Assembly: GCA_002331485.1 (NCBI GenBank)
Contig: DCYS01000001.1
Span: forward strand, 1-21,196
Length of the DNA: 21,196 nt
Direction: 5' to 3'
From: Flavobacteriales bacterium UBA2104
GTDB lineage: Bacteria > Bacteroidota > Bacteroidia > Flavobacteriales_D > Crocinitomicaceae
The position numbers and the translations under genes were made by a program. A model generated the notes under the pieces. The model was not told the origin of the DNA, made no database searches, and saw nothing but the letters and a program-made list of their open reading frames with translations. This document shows positions 1 through 6,521 of the stretch, in pieces. Position 1 is the stretch's first letter. Every line of letters begins with the position of its first letter.

Positions 1-129
1 TGCAGATGTGTGCTCTTTTCCCATTGTGTGTTCTGTTTCAGTTGAACTCTCGGAATTATTACCACAACTTGCCAAAAGCAAGCTTCCGCCTAAAAAGGCA
101 ACTACTAGTTTTAATCTGTACTTTTTCAT
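1..129 (-). CDS. Second DUF3347-type lipoprotein, N-terminal part only (runs off left edge)
   Basis: The 43 codons from ATG at 129 down to the window edge are open. They encode a lipoprotein signal peptide with lipobox LLASC (Cys22), followed by a polar, Glu/Thr/His-containing linker. The leader and the first 26 codons are nearly identical to those of the complete DUF3347 lipoprotein starting at 1223, with one base different (Phe18 there is Leu here). After that the sequences diverge, so it is a paralogue rather than an exact copy. The start is 19 nt from the preceding stop, the same spacing as its paralogue. The rest of the gene, and so its domain content, is not visible; DUF3347 is inferred from the shared N-terminus alone. 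Confidence 0.7.
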   Translation of the reverse strand, partial: MKKYRLKLVVAFLGGSLLLASCGNNSESSTETEHTMGKEHTSA

Positions 130-152
130 ATATATTTATTTTAATTGATTAC
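50..152. repeat. Direct repeat, copy 1 (103 bp)
   Basis: Positions 50-152 match 1144-1246 at 102 of 103 bases; the only difference is g78 versus a1172. The repeat covers the upstream gene's stop codon (tta at 149-151), the AT-rich leader, the ATG and the first 26 codons of a lipoprotein gene. Identity stops abruptly at both ends, pointing to a recent duplication or gene-conversion tract. Confidence 0.95.
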
Positions 153-595
153 TTAATGCTATTAAACCAGTCGATAATTATTTTTTTATCTTGATTTGAT
201 AAATCAGCTTCTCTGTGAATGATAGTATATGTAGAAATAGGCATTTTACCTTCTTGAATCTGACTAATAATTGATCTTATTTTATTTCTTTTCCTTCTCT
301 CGGAATAATTTCCAAATTCACTGAAATTTAACATGTTTTTTCCTTCACGAATATGATTATCTAAAAAATAACGAACAGGTTGGATTTTACTGTACCAAGG
401 ATAATCTGTGTTATTGCTATGACAATCAAAACATGATTTTTCTAAAATTTTCAATGTATTATCTGGAATAATATATAAACTACGTATATCGTACTTAGAT
501 ATATGTAGTTGCCTATTATTGTCTTTTGGGATAAATTGAACACCTATAAATAGGATTAGTAGAATTAGCATACCCCATTTAATTAACTTTTTCAT
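149..595 (-). CDS. Haem-binding domain protein, membrane-anchored, CxxCH motif
   Basis: This 148-residue protein has an uncleaved-looking N-terminal hydrophobic anchor (about residues 7-21) followed by a periplasmic domain. One cytochrome-c-type haem-attachment motif, CFDCH (Cys55, Cys58, His59), is followed by NNTDYPWYSKIQPV, the hallmark of the Bacteroidota Haem_bd family (PF14376). Such proteins presumably carry one c-type haem, but their role is poorly known. The gene begins one base after the DUF3347 lipoprotein stop codon at 597, so the two are almost certainly cotranscribed and coupled. Being in a metal-efflux operon suggests an electron-transfer or metal-redox role, for example with Cu(I)/Cu(II) in the periplasm; that is inference. 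Its stop codon lies inside repeat copy 1. Confidence 0.85.
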   Translation of the reverse strand: MKKLIKWGMLILLILFIGVQFIPKDNNRQLHISKYDIRSLYIIPDNTLKILEKSCFDCHSNNTDYPWYSKIQPVRYFLDNHIREGKNMLNFSEFGNYSERRKRNKIRSIISQIQEGKMPISTYTIIHREADLSNQDKKIIIDWFNSIK

Positions 596-596
596 A

Positions 597-1223
597 TCAA
601 TTAATAATCCTGCTTATTTTACCACACTCAGGCATTTTGCTCCCCATGTATGGGTTACGAATGGCTTCATTATTGCTAATCCAAATTGCACCATTATTGT
701 TATCCGCCATAGGGCAAAAATCTTCATATAATTTTTGAGAAGCACCTACAATAGCGATCAAATCTTTAATGTCTATACTTAGTGAAACTAAATGTTCTCT
801 TTGATGTTTAATATTTCCTGAATTTTGAGAAATATGCTCTGCATTTTCCAGAGCACTTTCCATGATTTCATCCATCTCTTTTTGTTGATCGTCTGATAGT
901 TCAGTAGTTTTAAGACCTTTTAAGGAACTTATTAAACTCTCTGAGGCTATTGCTGCGCCAGAAGCATCATCTTGAACAAGATTCTTATTCAATGAAAAAT
1001 AATCATCCAATATAAATGAAAGATCACCTTTTACTTTTCCAGTATTATTTGATAGCTCTCTATCTTTATTCACTCCACTATGATCATGATCACCATGACT
1101 ATCCTTCATTTCCTCATTATGTTGGTGAACTTCTTTATCCGATTCGGAATTATTACCACAACTTGCCAAAAACAAGCTTCCGCCTAAAAAGGCAACTACT
1201 AGTTTTAATCTGTACTTTTTCAT
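597..1223 (-). CDS. DUF3347 domain lipoprotein, His-rich, probable periplasmic metal-binding accessory
   Basis: This 208-residue lipoprotein has lipobox LFLASC (Cys22) and a His/Asp-rich stretch (about residues 33-50, with HQH, SHGDHDHSG) that looks metal-binding. The rest is a DUF3347 domain: a helical region (about 65-165) and a C-terminal motif FCPM...NPYMGSKMPECG (about 168-203) rich in Cys and Met. The same domain forms the C-terminus of the CusB-type adaptor in this operon (3926-5704), which ends in a very similar FCPM...NPYFGSSMLKCG motif. The lipoprotein may therefore be a free-standing partner that passes Cu(I)/Ag(I) to the pump, analogous to CusF; this is inference. It starts 19 nt after the 41-residue microprotein and is followed with a one-base gap by the haem-binding gene. 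Its first 78 bp belong to repeat copy 2. Confidence 0.85.
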   Translation of the reverse strand: MKKYRLKLVVAFLGGSLFLASCGNNSESDKEVHQHNEEMKDSHGDHDHSGVNKDRELSNNTGKVKGDLSFILDDYFSLNKNLVQDDASGAAIASESLISSLKGLKTTELSDDQQKEMDEIMESALENAEHISQNSGNIKHQREHLVSLSIDIKDLIAIVGASQKLYEDFCPMADNNNGAIWISNNEAIRNPYMGSKMPECGKISRIIN

Positions 1224-1246
1224 ATATATTTATTTTAATTGATTAC
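1144..1246. repeat. Direct repeat, copy 2 (103 bp)
   Basis: This partner of the repeat at 50-152 lies at a constant offset of 1094 bp. It covers the stop codon of the 41-residue microprotein (tta at 1243-1245), the leader, and the first 26 codons of the complete DUF3347 lipoprotein. Both copies end within two bases of an upstream gene's stop codon, so different upstream genes are joined to the same leader and signal peptide. Confidence 0.95.
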
Positions 1247-1365
1247 AAATTATTAATTACGATAATTACCAGAAATACCAATACTACAGCCCATAACACT
1301 CTTTTGAACCATTTTTTTGAGTGTGAGGGCGATGTTGGTTTTCCTGTTTGACAACATTTCTTCAT
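1243..1365 (-). CDS. 41-codon membrane microprotein with N-terminal Cys-Cys
   Basis: An ATG at 1365 opens a 40-residue frame ending in TAA at 1245-1243. It begins MKKCCQTGK, continues with a basic segment ending KKWFKR, has one hydrophobic helix (about residues 24-37) and ends in INNL. The basic residues before the helix predict, by the positive-inside rule, an N-terminus in the cytoplasm, putting the Cys-Cys pair on the cytosolic face. The start codon lies 3 bp past the HMA protein stop, and the frame fills most of the otherwise empty gap between HMA and DUF3347 genes. That tight fit and sensible topology support a real gene. I do not recognise a named family. A role in presenting cytosolic copper or another thiophilic metal to the membrane is a guess from the Cys-Cys and context. 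Confidence 0.6.
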   Translation of the reverse strand: MKKCCQTGKPTSPSHSKKWFKRVLWAVVLVFLVIIVINNL

Positions 1366-1368
1366 TGA

Positions 1369-1800
1369 TTAATGATTGTGATTATGACTATCATTTTGTT
1401 GACTATTTTCAGACCTATCATATTGACAACAACCTGGTAAAGCGTTATATGCCTCATCTTTGGATTTGTAATATTGAGTATCATGACCAGATTTAGAAAT
1501 TTTCATATAAACATTATCCATACTTTTACCCTGTTTTGAAAATATTTGATCATCATATTGTACAGTTATCATCTTGGATTCTACATTCCAATCTGCGGAC
1601 TTAACTCCATTTACACTTAAAGCTGCTTTCTCAATTCTTTTTTTACACATTCCACAGTTTCCATAAACTTTAAATTTTTCGGTTTTTAAGCCTTCTTGAA
1701 CCGATGAAGTATGATTATAACTTGAGGCTATAGATTGGTTATAAACTCCAGTAAAAAATAAGGCACTGAGCAATCCAATTTTTACAATATTCTTTTTCAT
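1369..1800 (-). CDS. Secreted heavy-metal-associated (HMA) domain protein
   Basis: The 143-residue product has a signal peptide (about residues 1-25), then an HMA fold (about 41-110). The metal site is GNCGMC (Cys49, Cys52), corresponding to the usual MxCxxC loop with Gly-Asn in place of Met-x. A later Cys-Cys (124-125) and a His-rich tail ending SHNHNH add further potential ligands. HMA domains bind Cu(I), Zn(II), Hg(II) and related ions; here the signal peptide puts it in the periplasm or outside, unlike cytosolic CopZ-type chaperones. It follows the M43 metalloprotease by 47 nt and precedes the Cys-Cys microprotein by 3 nt. Periplasmic metal buffering or delivery to CusB/CusA is the likely role, inferred from domain and context. 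Confidence 0.85.
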   Translation of the reverse strand: MKKNIVKIGLLSALFFTGVYNQSIASSYNHTSSVQEGLKTEKFKVYGNCGMCKKRIEKAALSVNGVKSADWNVESKMITVQYDDQIFSKQGKSMDNVYMKISKSGHDTQYYKSKDEAYNALPGCCQYDRSENSQQNDSHNHNH

Positions 1801-1847
1801 ATTATTTATTTTATTAATTATTCGTTTTTATTTTACATTTAAAATGC

Positions 1848-3908
1848 TTATCTCTTCACTACAATTTTCTGTGTTTTATATATCCCATTTCCAACTACTG
1901 TTATAAAATAGGTTCCATTTGAAAAATTTTCTAGTGAATATGTTCTTTGAAAGTCGTCATTCTCCATGAGAAAGAGTTCCTTTTTTAATATTCTACCACT
2001 TATATCAGTGATAGTAACATTAATACTACCCTTGTTTTTTTTAATAAATCTCATGGTGATTTTGTCCGAAGCTGGATTAGGGTAAACCAAAAAATCACCT
2101 TCTAATCCTGTTTCTTTTAAATTGGCTAATGTGCCAGTGCCATCACCAATATATATGTCGTCCAAATAAAGATTGTTACCACCATCAGTGACATTGACTA
2201 TTTTGAGTTGAACATAAGCAGAGTTTCTATAATTATTTAATAAAATAGAAGCAGGTTTCCATTGGCTTGAGTCTGGAACGAAAGGGGTTGTTTGAACAGG
2301 TCCAGTAGCTAATGCATTCTGTGTTCTGTAAAACACTTGATTATAGTTTACACCGCAGTCAGTTGATAGCAAAACCAACAGTTCGTCAGAAAATGTAGGA
2401 TCAGATTTGGCATATGCCCATTTAAATCGCATGTAAATATTAGAATCAGGATGGGCTGATGTAAGATCCAAATAAGGCAATACCAATTCATCAGATGATC
2501 CATAGTTTGTATTGATTAGGTTGTTTATTTTAATAGAGTAGTTCCCCGAAACTGACGCTATTGAATCCAGTTCCCACGTTATGCCTCCGTCATAGTTCAC
2601 TATTGTTAAATTATTAGGTGGATATACACCAGTATCAAAATTTTCATTGAAGGATAGAGGGTTGCCTGTACCAGGAAGATTAACTGTTATATAGTTTGCA
2701 ATCTCCAAACTATCAGTTCCGGTACCGTTTTCTACAACCAATTTTACAGTATATGTTCCAGTTGAGCTATAGCTAACTGTTGGGTTTTGACTTGTAGAGC
2801 TGGAGGGAGTTCCTCCAGGAAAGAACCATTGCCAACTTGTAGCATTATTTAATGATTTATCCATGAAATATATACTATTTCCTACGCAGATGTTCTGAGT
2901 AAGTGTTACAAAATCTGCAACAACAGAACAATTACTTGGAGCCACATAATTGCTGTCACAACCAGTTGAAATCAAATTAGAAAGTGTCCAGATTTGCGTT
3001 CGAATAGTATCAAGCGTAGCCTGAATACGTTCCTTTTGTCCTTCAGTGAACATATCTTTACAACCATCGGGAGTATAATTTAAATAATTTTCTTTTAAGT
3101 CATTTAAATCAGGAACATCGTTAGAACAAGTATTGAGTGTGTTACAGTTGAAACTTGGTGAAGATTGTGGTGGAGTATCGCATACATAATCTCCGTCATT
3201 ACAAACATCTGTACCGCACCCATTATTGAAAGTATGGTAAAGACCAAACCAATGTCCTAATTCGTGTGTAGTTGTACGCCCCAAACTTGAGGATGCAGTT
3301 CCTGTGTTTCCAAATAAACTATGCCTGACTACAACTCCATCTTCATCAGGAGACCCACCTGGGAAAGATGAATAACCACCAACATTTCCATTGATACTTT
3401 TAACCAAGTAGATATTCAGGTACTTTGTATTATCCCAAAAACTCAACTCCTTCAATAATGCTCTTTGATATGTTTGATGATTGGTAAGTGATGATTGAAT
3501 ACGTACAATTCCATTTGTACACTTTCCATTGGGATCTTTTCTTGCCAAACAAAACCTTACTTTAGTATCAACACCATTACCATCTCCATTGGTACCCACT
3601 AGTTTTCCATAATCTTCATTGAGTATATCTATCTGGCTTTGAACTTGTGATTCTGAAATATTTTCAACCCCACCATCGTGTATAATATGAACTACTATGG
3701 GAATTATCCTATTAGTATCAGAAGATTTGAGATTAGATGTAAGTCTATTTTCCTGAACTTTAGCCTGTATCTTTTGTTCTACTTCTAATAATGATTTTTT
3801 ACTATTAGTTATTTCATCAAACAAACAAGGTCTATCAACATTTTCTTGCTGACTAAAACAGCTAATGAAAACGAAACTAAAAACTATTAACACTATATTT
3901 CTCTTCAT
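1848..3908 (-). CDS. M43-family zinc metalloprotease with PKD domain and type IX secretion tail
   Basis: The 686-residue secreted protease has an N-terminal signal sequence (about 1-20) and a pappalysin-type (M43) catalytic domain (about 65-310). The zinc site is HELGHWFGLYH at 215-225 (ligands His215, His219, His225; catalytic Glu216), and a later YTPDGCKDMFT segment (279-289) supplies the Met-turn. A PKD domain follows (about 328-410, with WFFPGGTPSSSTSQNP), then a MAM-like beta domain (about 420-590) and a type IX secretion sorting domain (about 607-686, starting VYPNPASDK). Such proteins cross the outer membrane by the T9SS and are released or surface-anchored. A protease is unexpected in a metal-efflux operon, yet it lies 17 nt after cusB and 47 nt before the HMA gene, in the same direction. 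Its substrate cannot be read from sequence. Confidence 0.92.
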   Translation of the reverse strand: MKRNIVLIVFSFVFISCFSQQENVDRPCLFDEITNSKKSLLEVEQKIQAKVQENRLTSNLKSSDTNRIIPIVVHIIHDGGVENISESQVQSQIDILNEDYGKLVGTNGDGNGVDTKVRFCLARKDPNGKCTNGIVRIQSSLTNHQTYQRALLKELSFWDNTKYLNIYLVKSINGNVGGYSSFPGGSPDEDGVVVRHSLFGNTGTASSSLGRTTTHELGHWFGLYHTFNNGCGTDVCNDGDYVCDTPPQSSPSFNCNTLNTCSNDVPDLNDLKENYLNYTPDGCKDMFTEGQKERIQATLDTIRTQIWTLSNLISTGCDSNYVAPSNCSVVADFVTLTQNICVGNSIYFMDKSLNNATSWQWFFPGGTPSSSTSQNPTVSYSSTGTYTVKLVVENGTGTDSLEIANYITVNLPGTGNPLSFNENFDTGVYPPNNLTIVNYDGGITWELDSIASVSGNYSIKINNLINTNYGSSDELVLPYLDLTSAHPDSNIYMRFKWAYAKSDPTFSDELLVLLSTDCGVNYNQVFYRTQNALATGPVQTTPFVPDSSQWKPASILLNNYRNSAYVQLKIVNVTDGGNNLYLDDIYIGDGTGTLANLKETGLEGDFLVYPNPASDKITMRFIKKNKGSINVTITDISGRILKKELFLMENDDFQRTYSLENFSNGTYFITVVGNGIYKTQKIVVKR

Positions 3909-3925
3909 AATTTGTGATTTATTTG

Positions 3926-5704
3926 TTATTTAATTTCATCTTTTACTTCACCGCATTTCAACATTGAGGAACCGAAATATGGATTTTTAATTTCTTTACT
4001 TTTACTTAGCCAATTAGCGCCACGATTACCATCAACCATAGGGCAGAACTCAACAAACAAAGTGTCTTTTGGACTTCCAAAGGTTTTGAAGATCATTATT
4101 ATTTGCTCGGAAACAGACTTGAATACGTTTCTTAACGATTCTAAATTTTGAGATTCAACAGCTCTACTTAGTTCCTTTTCTAATTGACTGCTGTGTTGCA
4201 TCCAAACATTATGTGCTTCACCTTTAAAAAGACCCATGTTAATTTTACTCAAGGTTGAAGACATTTTTTTTATTGCAGAATGGGCGGTTTCAAGATTATC
4301 TTGAGTAAGAGCATCTTTTAAGTCTAGGTAGTTTGAGAGTAATGGTTTTAATTCCCTCTTTACCGTTGTACTTACCTCTATCTTAGCAGTATGTGAATTA
4401 TGATTAATTGAAGGTTTTTTACCACTTGAGCCTCCATGATTATGCCCCGTATTAACTACACCACCTTCTGGATTCATCATACTCGGTTTGCCAGCTAATT
4501 GCGCAGCAGCATCTATACTAAAGGTTCCATTCACTGCAATTTCTTCTCCAGGACTTAATCCTGACTCAACAACATATGAGTCTCCTAAACCTACACCTAG
4601 TTCAACTTCTCTCATTTTAAAACTCACCATATTCTCGGTTTCATTTTTAACATACACCACTGATCGCTTACCCGTCCACATAATGGCAGATTTCGGAATA
4701 ATCAGACGATCTTCTTTGTCGGCAATTTTTGATTTGATGGTACCTGAAACAAACATTTCTGGTTTAAGCTTTAGATCTTTATTAACTTCCTCTAGTCTTG
4801 CTTTAGCTACTCTTGTTTTTTGGTTAATCACGGGATCCAAATAGGAAATCTTACCAGAATAAGTTTTACCTGGGATTGAAGCAACTGTATACTCTACTAA
4901 ATCACCCTCATTCACCCATTGCAAATCTGATTCGTAGACATCAAACATTACCCAAACTCTGGATAAGTCAGCTATTTCATAAATGGGTTGCCCCTGTTTG
5001 ACGTATTCACCGTGCGCAGTGAGCATTTTTGTGACATATCCTGAGAAATCTGCACGAATTGGAAATGACTCCACTGGTTTTTTCTGGTCCAAGATCTTGT
5101 TAATTTGATTTTCAGAAATTTTCCAGTTTTTTAGTTTACTCTTAGCTGATTCAAAGAGTTGAGGTTGAGAAACCTTCACTTTTTGTGCTTCCAATAATTC
5201 CTCTTGAGTGGATACCAATTCAGGTGAATAAACATAAGCTAAAATCTGTCCTTTTTTGACATACTCTCCAGTGAAATTCACCAATAATTTTTCAATTCTT
5301 CCTGGTATGTGAGATGATTGAGTATTTCTTAAACGCTCATCGACTTGAATTTTACCATTTAACCGGATAAATTTATCAGATAGATCATCACCCACTTTTC
5401 TCGTTTGCACATTGGCTATTTTCATTGCTGTTGGCGACATTTGAATGGCATTTGGATCGAGAATGTCATTTTTCGCACTTTCTAATGGAATCAAATCCAT
5501 CCCACAAATGGGACAGTCGCCAGGTTCATTTCTTTTGATTTGTGGATGCATAGAACATGTCCAGATCTGTTCTTTCTCTTCGTTATTGGTTCCATTCTTA
5601 TCAGAATTTGATTCACCCGAAGGTTTAATTAGCCAACCAATCAATACACCAACCAGGAGCACTACAACGACTAATACATATTTATTTTTCAATATTTTTT
5701 TCAT
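3926..5704 (-). CDS. cusB: CusB-type RND periplasmic adaptor with HMBD and C-terminal DUF3347
   Basis: This 592-residue periplasmic adaptor would link the CusA-type pump to the outer-membrane channel and deliver metal. An N-terminal membrane anchor (about residues 8-26) precedes a heavy-metal-binding domain, WTCSMHPQ...GDCPICGMDLIPL (about 48-74), typical of CusB and CopA relatives. The membrane-fusion core follows, with barrel-sandwich halves around an alpha hairpin (about 115-270) and a beta-barrel (to about 400). After a His-rich linker (GHNHGG), the last 150 or so residues form a DUF3347 domain ending FCPM...NPYFGSSMLKCG. E. coli CusB lacks this tail, though HMBD plus DUF3347 fusions are known in Bacteroidota. 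The gene starts 10 nt after the ATPase remnant. Cu/Ag specificity is inferred from HMBD and Met/Cys content. Confidence 0.92.
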   Translation of the reverse strand: MKKILKNKYVLVVVVLLVGVLIGWLIKPSGESNSDKNGTNNEEKEQIWTCSMHPQIKRNEPGDCPICGMDLIPLESAKNDILDPNAIQMSPTAMKIANVQTRKVGDDLSDKFIRLNGKIQVDERLRNTQSSHIPGRIEKLLVNFTGEYVKKGQILAYVYSPELVSTQEELLEAQKVKVSQPQLFESAKSKLKNWKISENQINKILDQKKPVESFPIRADFSGYVTKMLTAHGEYVKQGQPIYEIADLSRVWVMFDVYESDLQWVNEGDLVEYTVASIPGKTYSGKISYLDPVINQKTRVAKARLEEVNKDLKLKPEMFVSGTIKSKIADKEDRLIIPKSAIMWTGKRSVVYVKNETENMVSFKMREVELGVGLGDSYVVESGLSPGEEIAVNGTFSIDAAAQLAGKPSMMNPEGGVVNTGHNHGGSSGKKPSINHNSHTAKIEVSTTVKRELKPLLSNYLDLKDALTQDNLETAHSAIKKMSSTLSKINMGLFKGEAHNVWMQHSSQLEKELSRAVESQNLESLRNVFKSVSEQIIMIFKTFGSPKDTLFVEFCPMVDGNRGANWLSKSKEIKNPYFGSSMLKCGEVKDEIK

Positions 5705-5714
5705 AATCTTATTT

Positions 5715-6326
5715 TTATTTTATCTGTCTTCTTAAGAGCTGCGCATTAATCGCAACAATTACGGTACTTAAACTCATTAACACCGCACCAACTGCAGGAC
5801 TTAAAACAATGCCAATACCAGAAAGTACACCTGCTGCTAGTGGTAATGCGACAATATTATACCCAGCTGCCCACCACAGGTTTTGCATAATTTTCTTATA
5901 CGTTGCGGCTCCAAATAAAATTAGATTGGCGACATCTTTTGGGTTGCTGTTTACTAAAATAATATCAGCTGTTTCTGCAGCCACATCTGTTCCTGAACCA
6001 ATTGCAATACCTACATCTGCTTGCGCAAGTGCAGGAGCATCATTCAAGCCATCTCCTGTCATTGCTACAAATTCACCTTTCGCTTGAAGGTCTTTAATAA
6101 TTTTCTGCTTGTCCTCAGGCAATACTTCTGCATAATAATCATCGAGGCCAAGTGAGTTACTTACTGCTTTAGCAACTTTTACTAGTGCAAACGTTACAAT
6201 CATAAATATAATCCACAGACTAGAATGATCTAAAAATTGCATGATAAATGCATAAAGCATAAAAATTGAACCAATTACGATAAGGGTTCCAATCGATTTA
6301 CTTGCTAATTGACGTAAATAATTCAT
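5715..6326 (-). pseudogene. Copper-type P-ATPase remnant fused to a foreign membrane head
   Basis: The 203-codon frame from ATG at 6326 keeps only the C-terminal end of a P1B copper ATPase: the end of the P domain from about residue 51 (VAKAVSNSLGLDDYYAEVLPEDK), the hinge TGDGLNDAP (90-98), and the last two membrane helices with GYNIVALPLAAG. Missing are all metal-binding and early membrane segments, the actuator TGES loop, the CPC helix, the DKTGT phosphorylation site and the nucleotide domain, so it cannot work as an ATPase. Residues 1-50, with two hydrophobic segments, do not resemble the ATPase, suggesting that a deletion joined another small membrane gene to the remnant. An in-frame TTG at 6377 could add 17 residues, but ATG at 6326 is preferable. 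The frame is still open, so a short membrane protein may be made. It sits between the cusC side and cusB. Confidence 0.85.
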
Positions 6327-6354
6327 TTGATTCTTGATAATGTTTTTGTAAATT

Positions 6355-6519
6355 CTATTGAGAGTTATTTTTGTCAAGACATGCGAACATTAAAGGTGCG
6401 AAATAAGTTTTTTTAATTTCCTTATCGAAGTTTGACCAAGCTACTGCTTTATCTAAAGCATCATTGGCAAGAGTTAACAAACTGGCTAACACATATATAT
6501 ATTTTTGGATATTCTTCAT
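6355..6519 (-). CDS. 54-residue hypothetical ORF in the deletion scar
   Basis: ATG at 6519 opens a frame of 54 codons ending with TAG at 6357-6355. It starts MKNIQKYIYVLASLLTLAND and ends with FAPLMFACLDKNNSQ. The start lies 2 nt after the stop codon of the CusC-type gene, which would allow coupling, but I recognise no family. It occupies part of the region where the ATPase gene has been rearranged, so it may be a fragment of a lost gene rather than a functional protein. The only support for coding is an ATG, spacing and an open frame. Confidence 0.3.
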   Translation of the reverse strand: MKNIQKYIYVLASLLTLANDALDKAVAWSNFDKEIKKTYFAPLMFACLDKNNSQ

Positions 6520-6521
6520 AA

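Noticed and set aside
50..1246. Insertion sequence bounded by the 103-bp repeats
   Set aside because: No transposase, terminal inverted repeats or target duplications; the enclosed genes are ordinary operon members.
6..1351. Two similar plus-strand frames at 6-194 and 1016-1351
   Set aside because: They resemble each other only because they are antisense to the 103-bp repeat covering lipoprotein leaders; both lie across well-supported minus-strand genes.
3852..3908. Lipobox reading of the metalloprotease signal sequence (FISC)
   Set aside because: The type IX C-terminal sorting domain indicates secretion past the outer membrane, so ordinary signal peptidase I export is favoured.
4488..4844. 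Plus-strand 118-codon open frame
   Set aside because: It lies wholly inside the cusB gene in an opposing frame, with no signal, motif or spacing of its own.
6327..6377. TTG start adding 17 residues to the ATPase remnant
   Set aside because: It overlaps the 54-codon ORF and adds only a basic stretch; the ATG at 6326 leads directly into the hydrophobic head.
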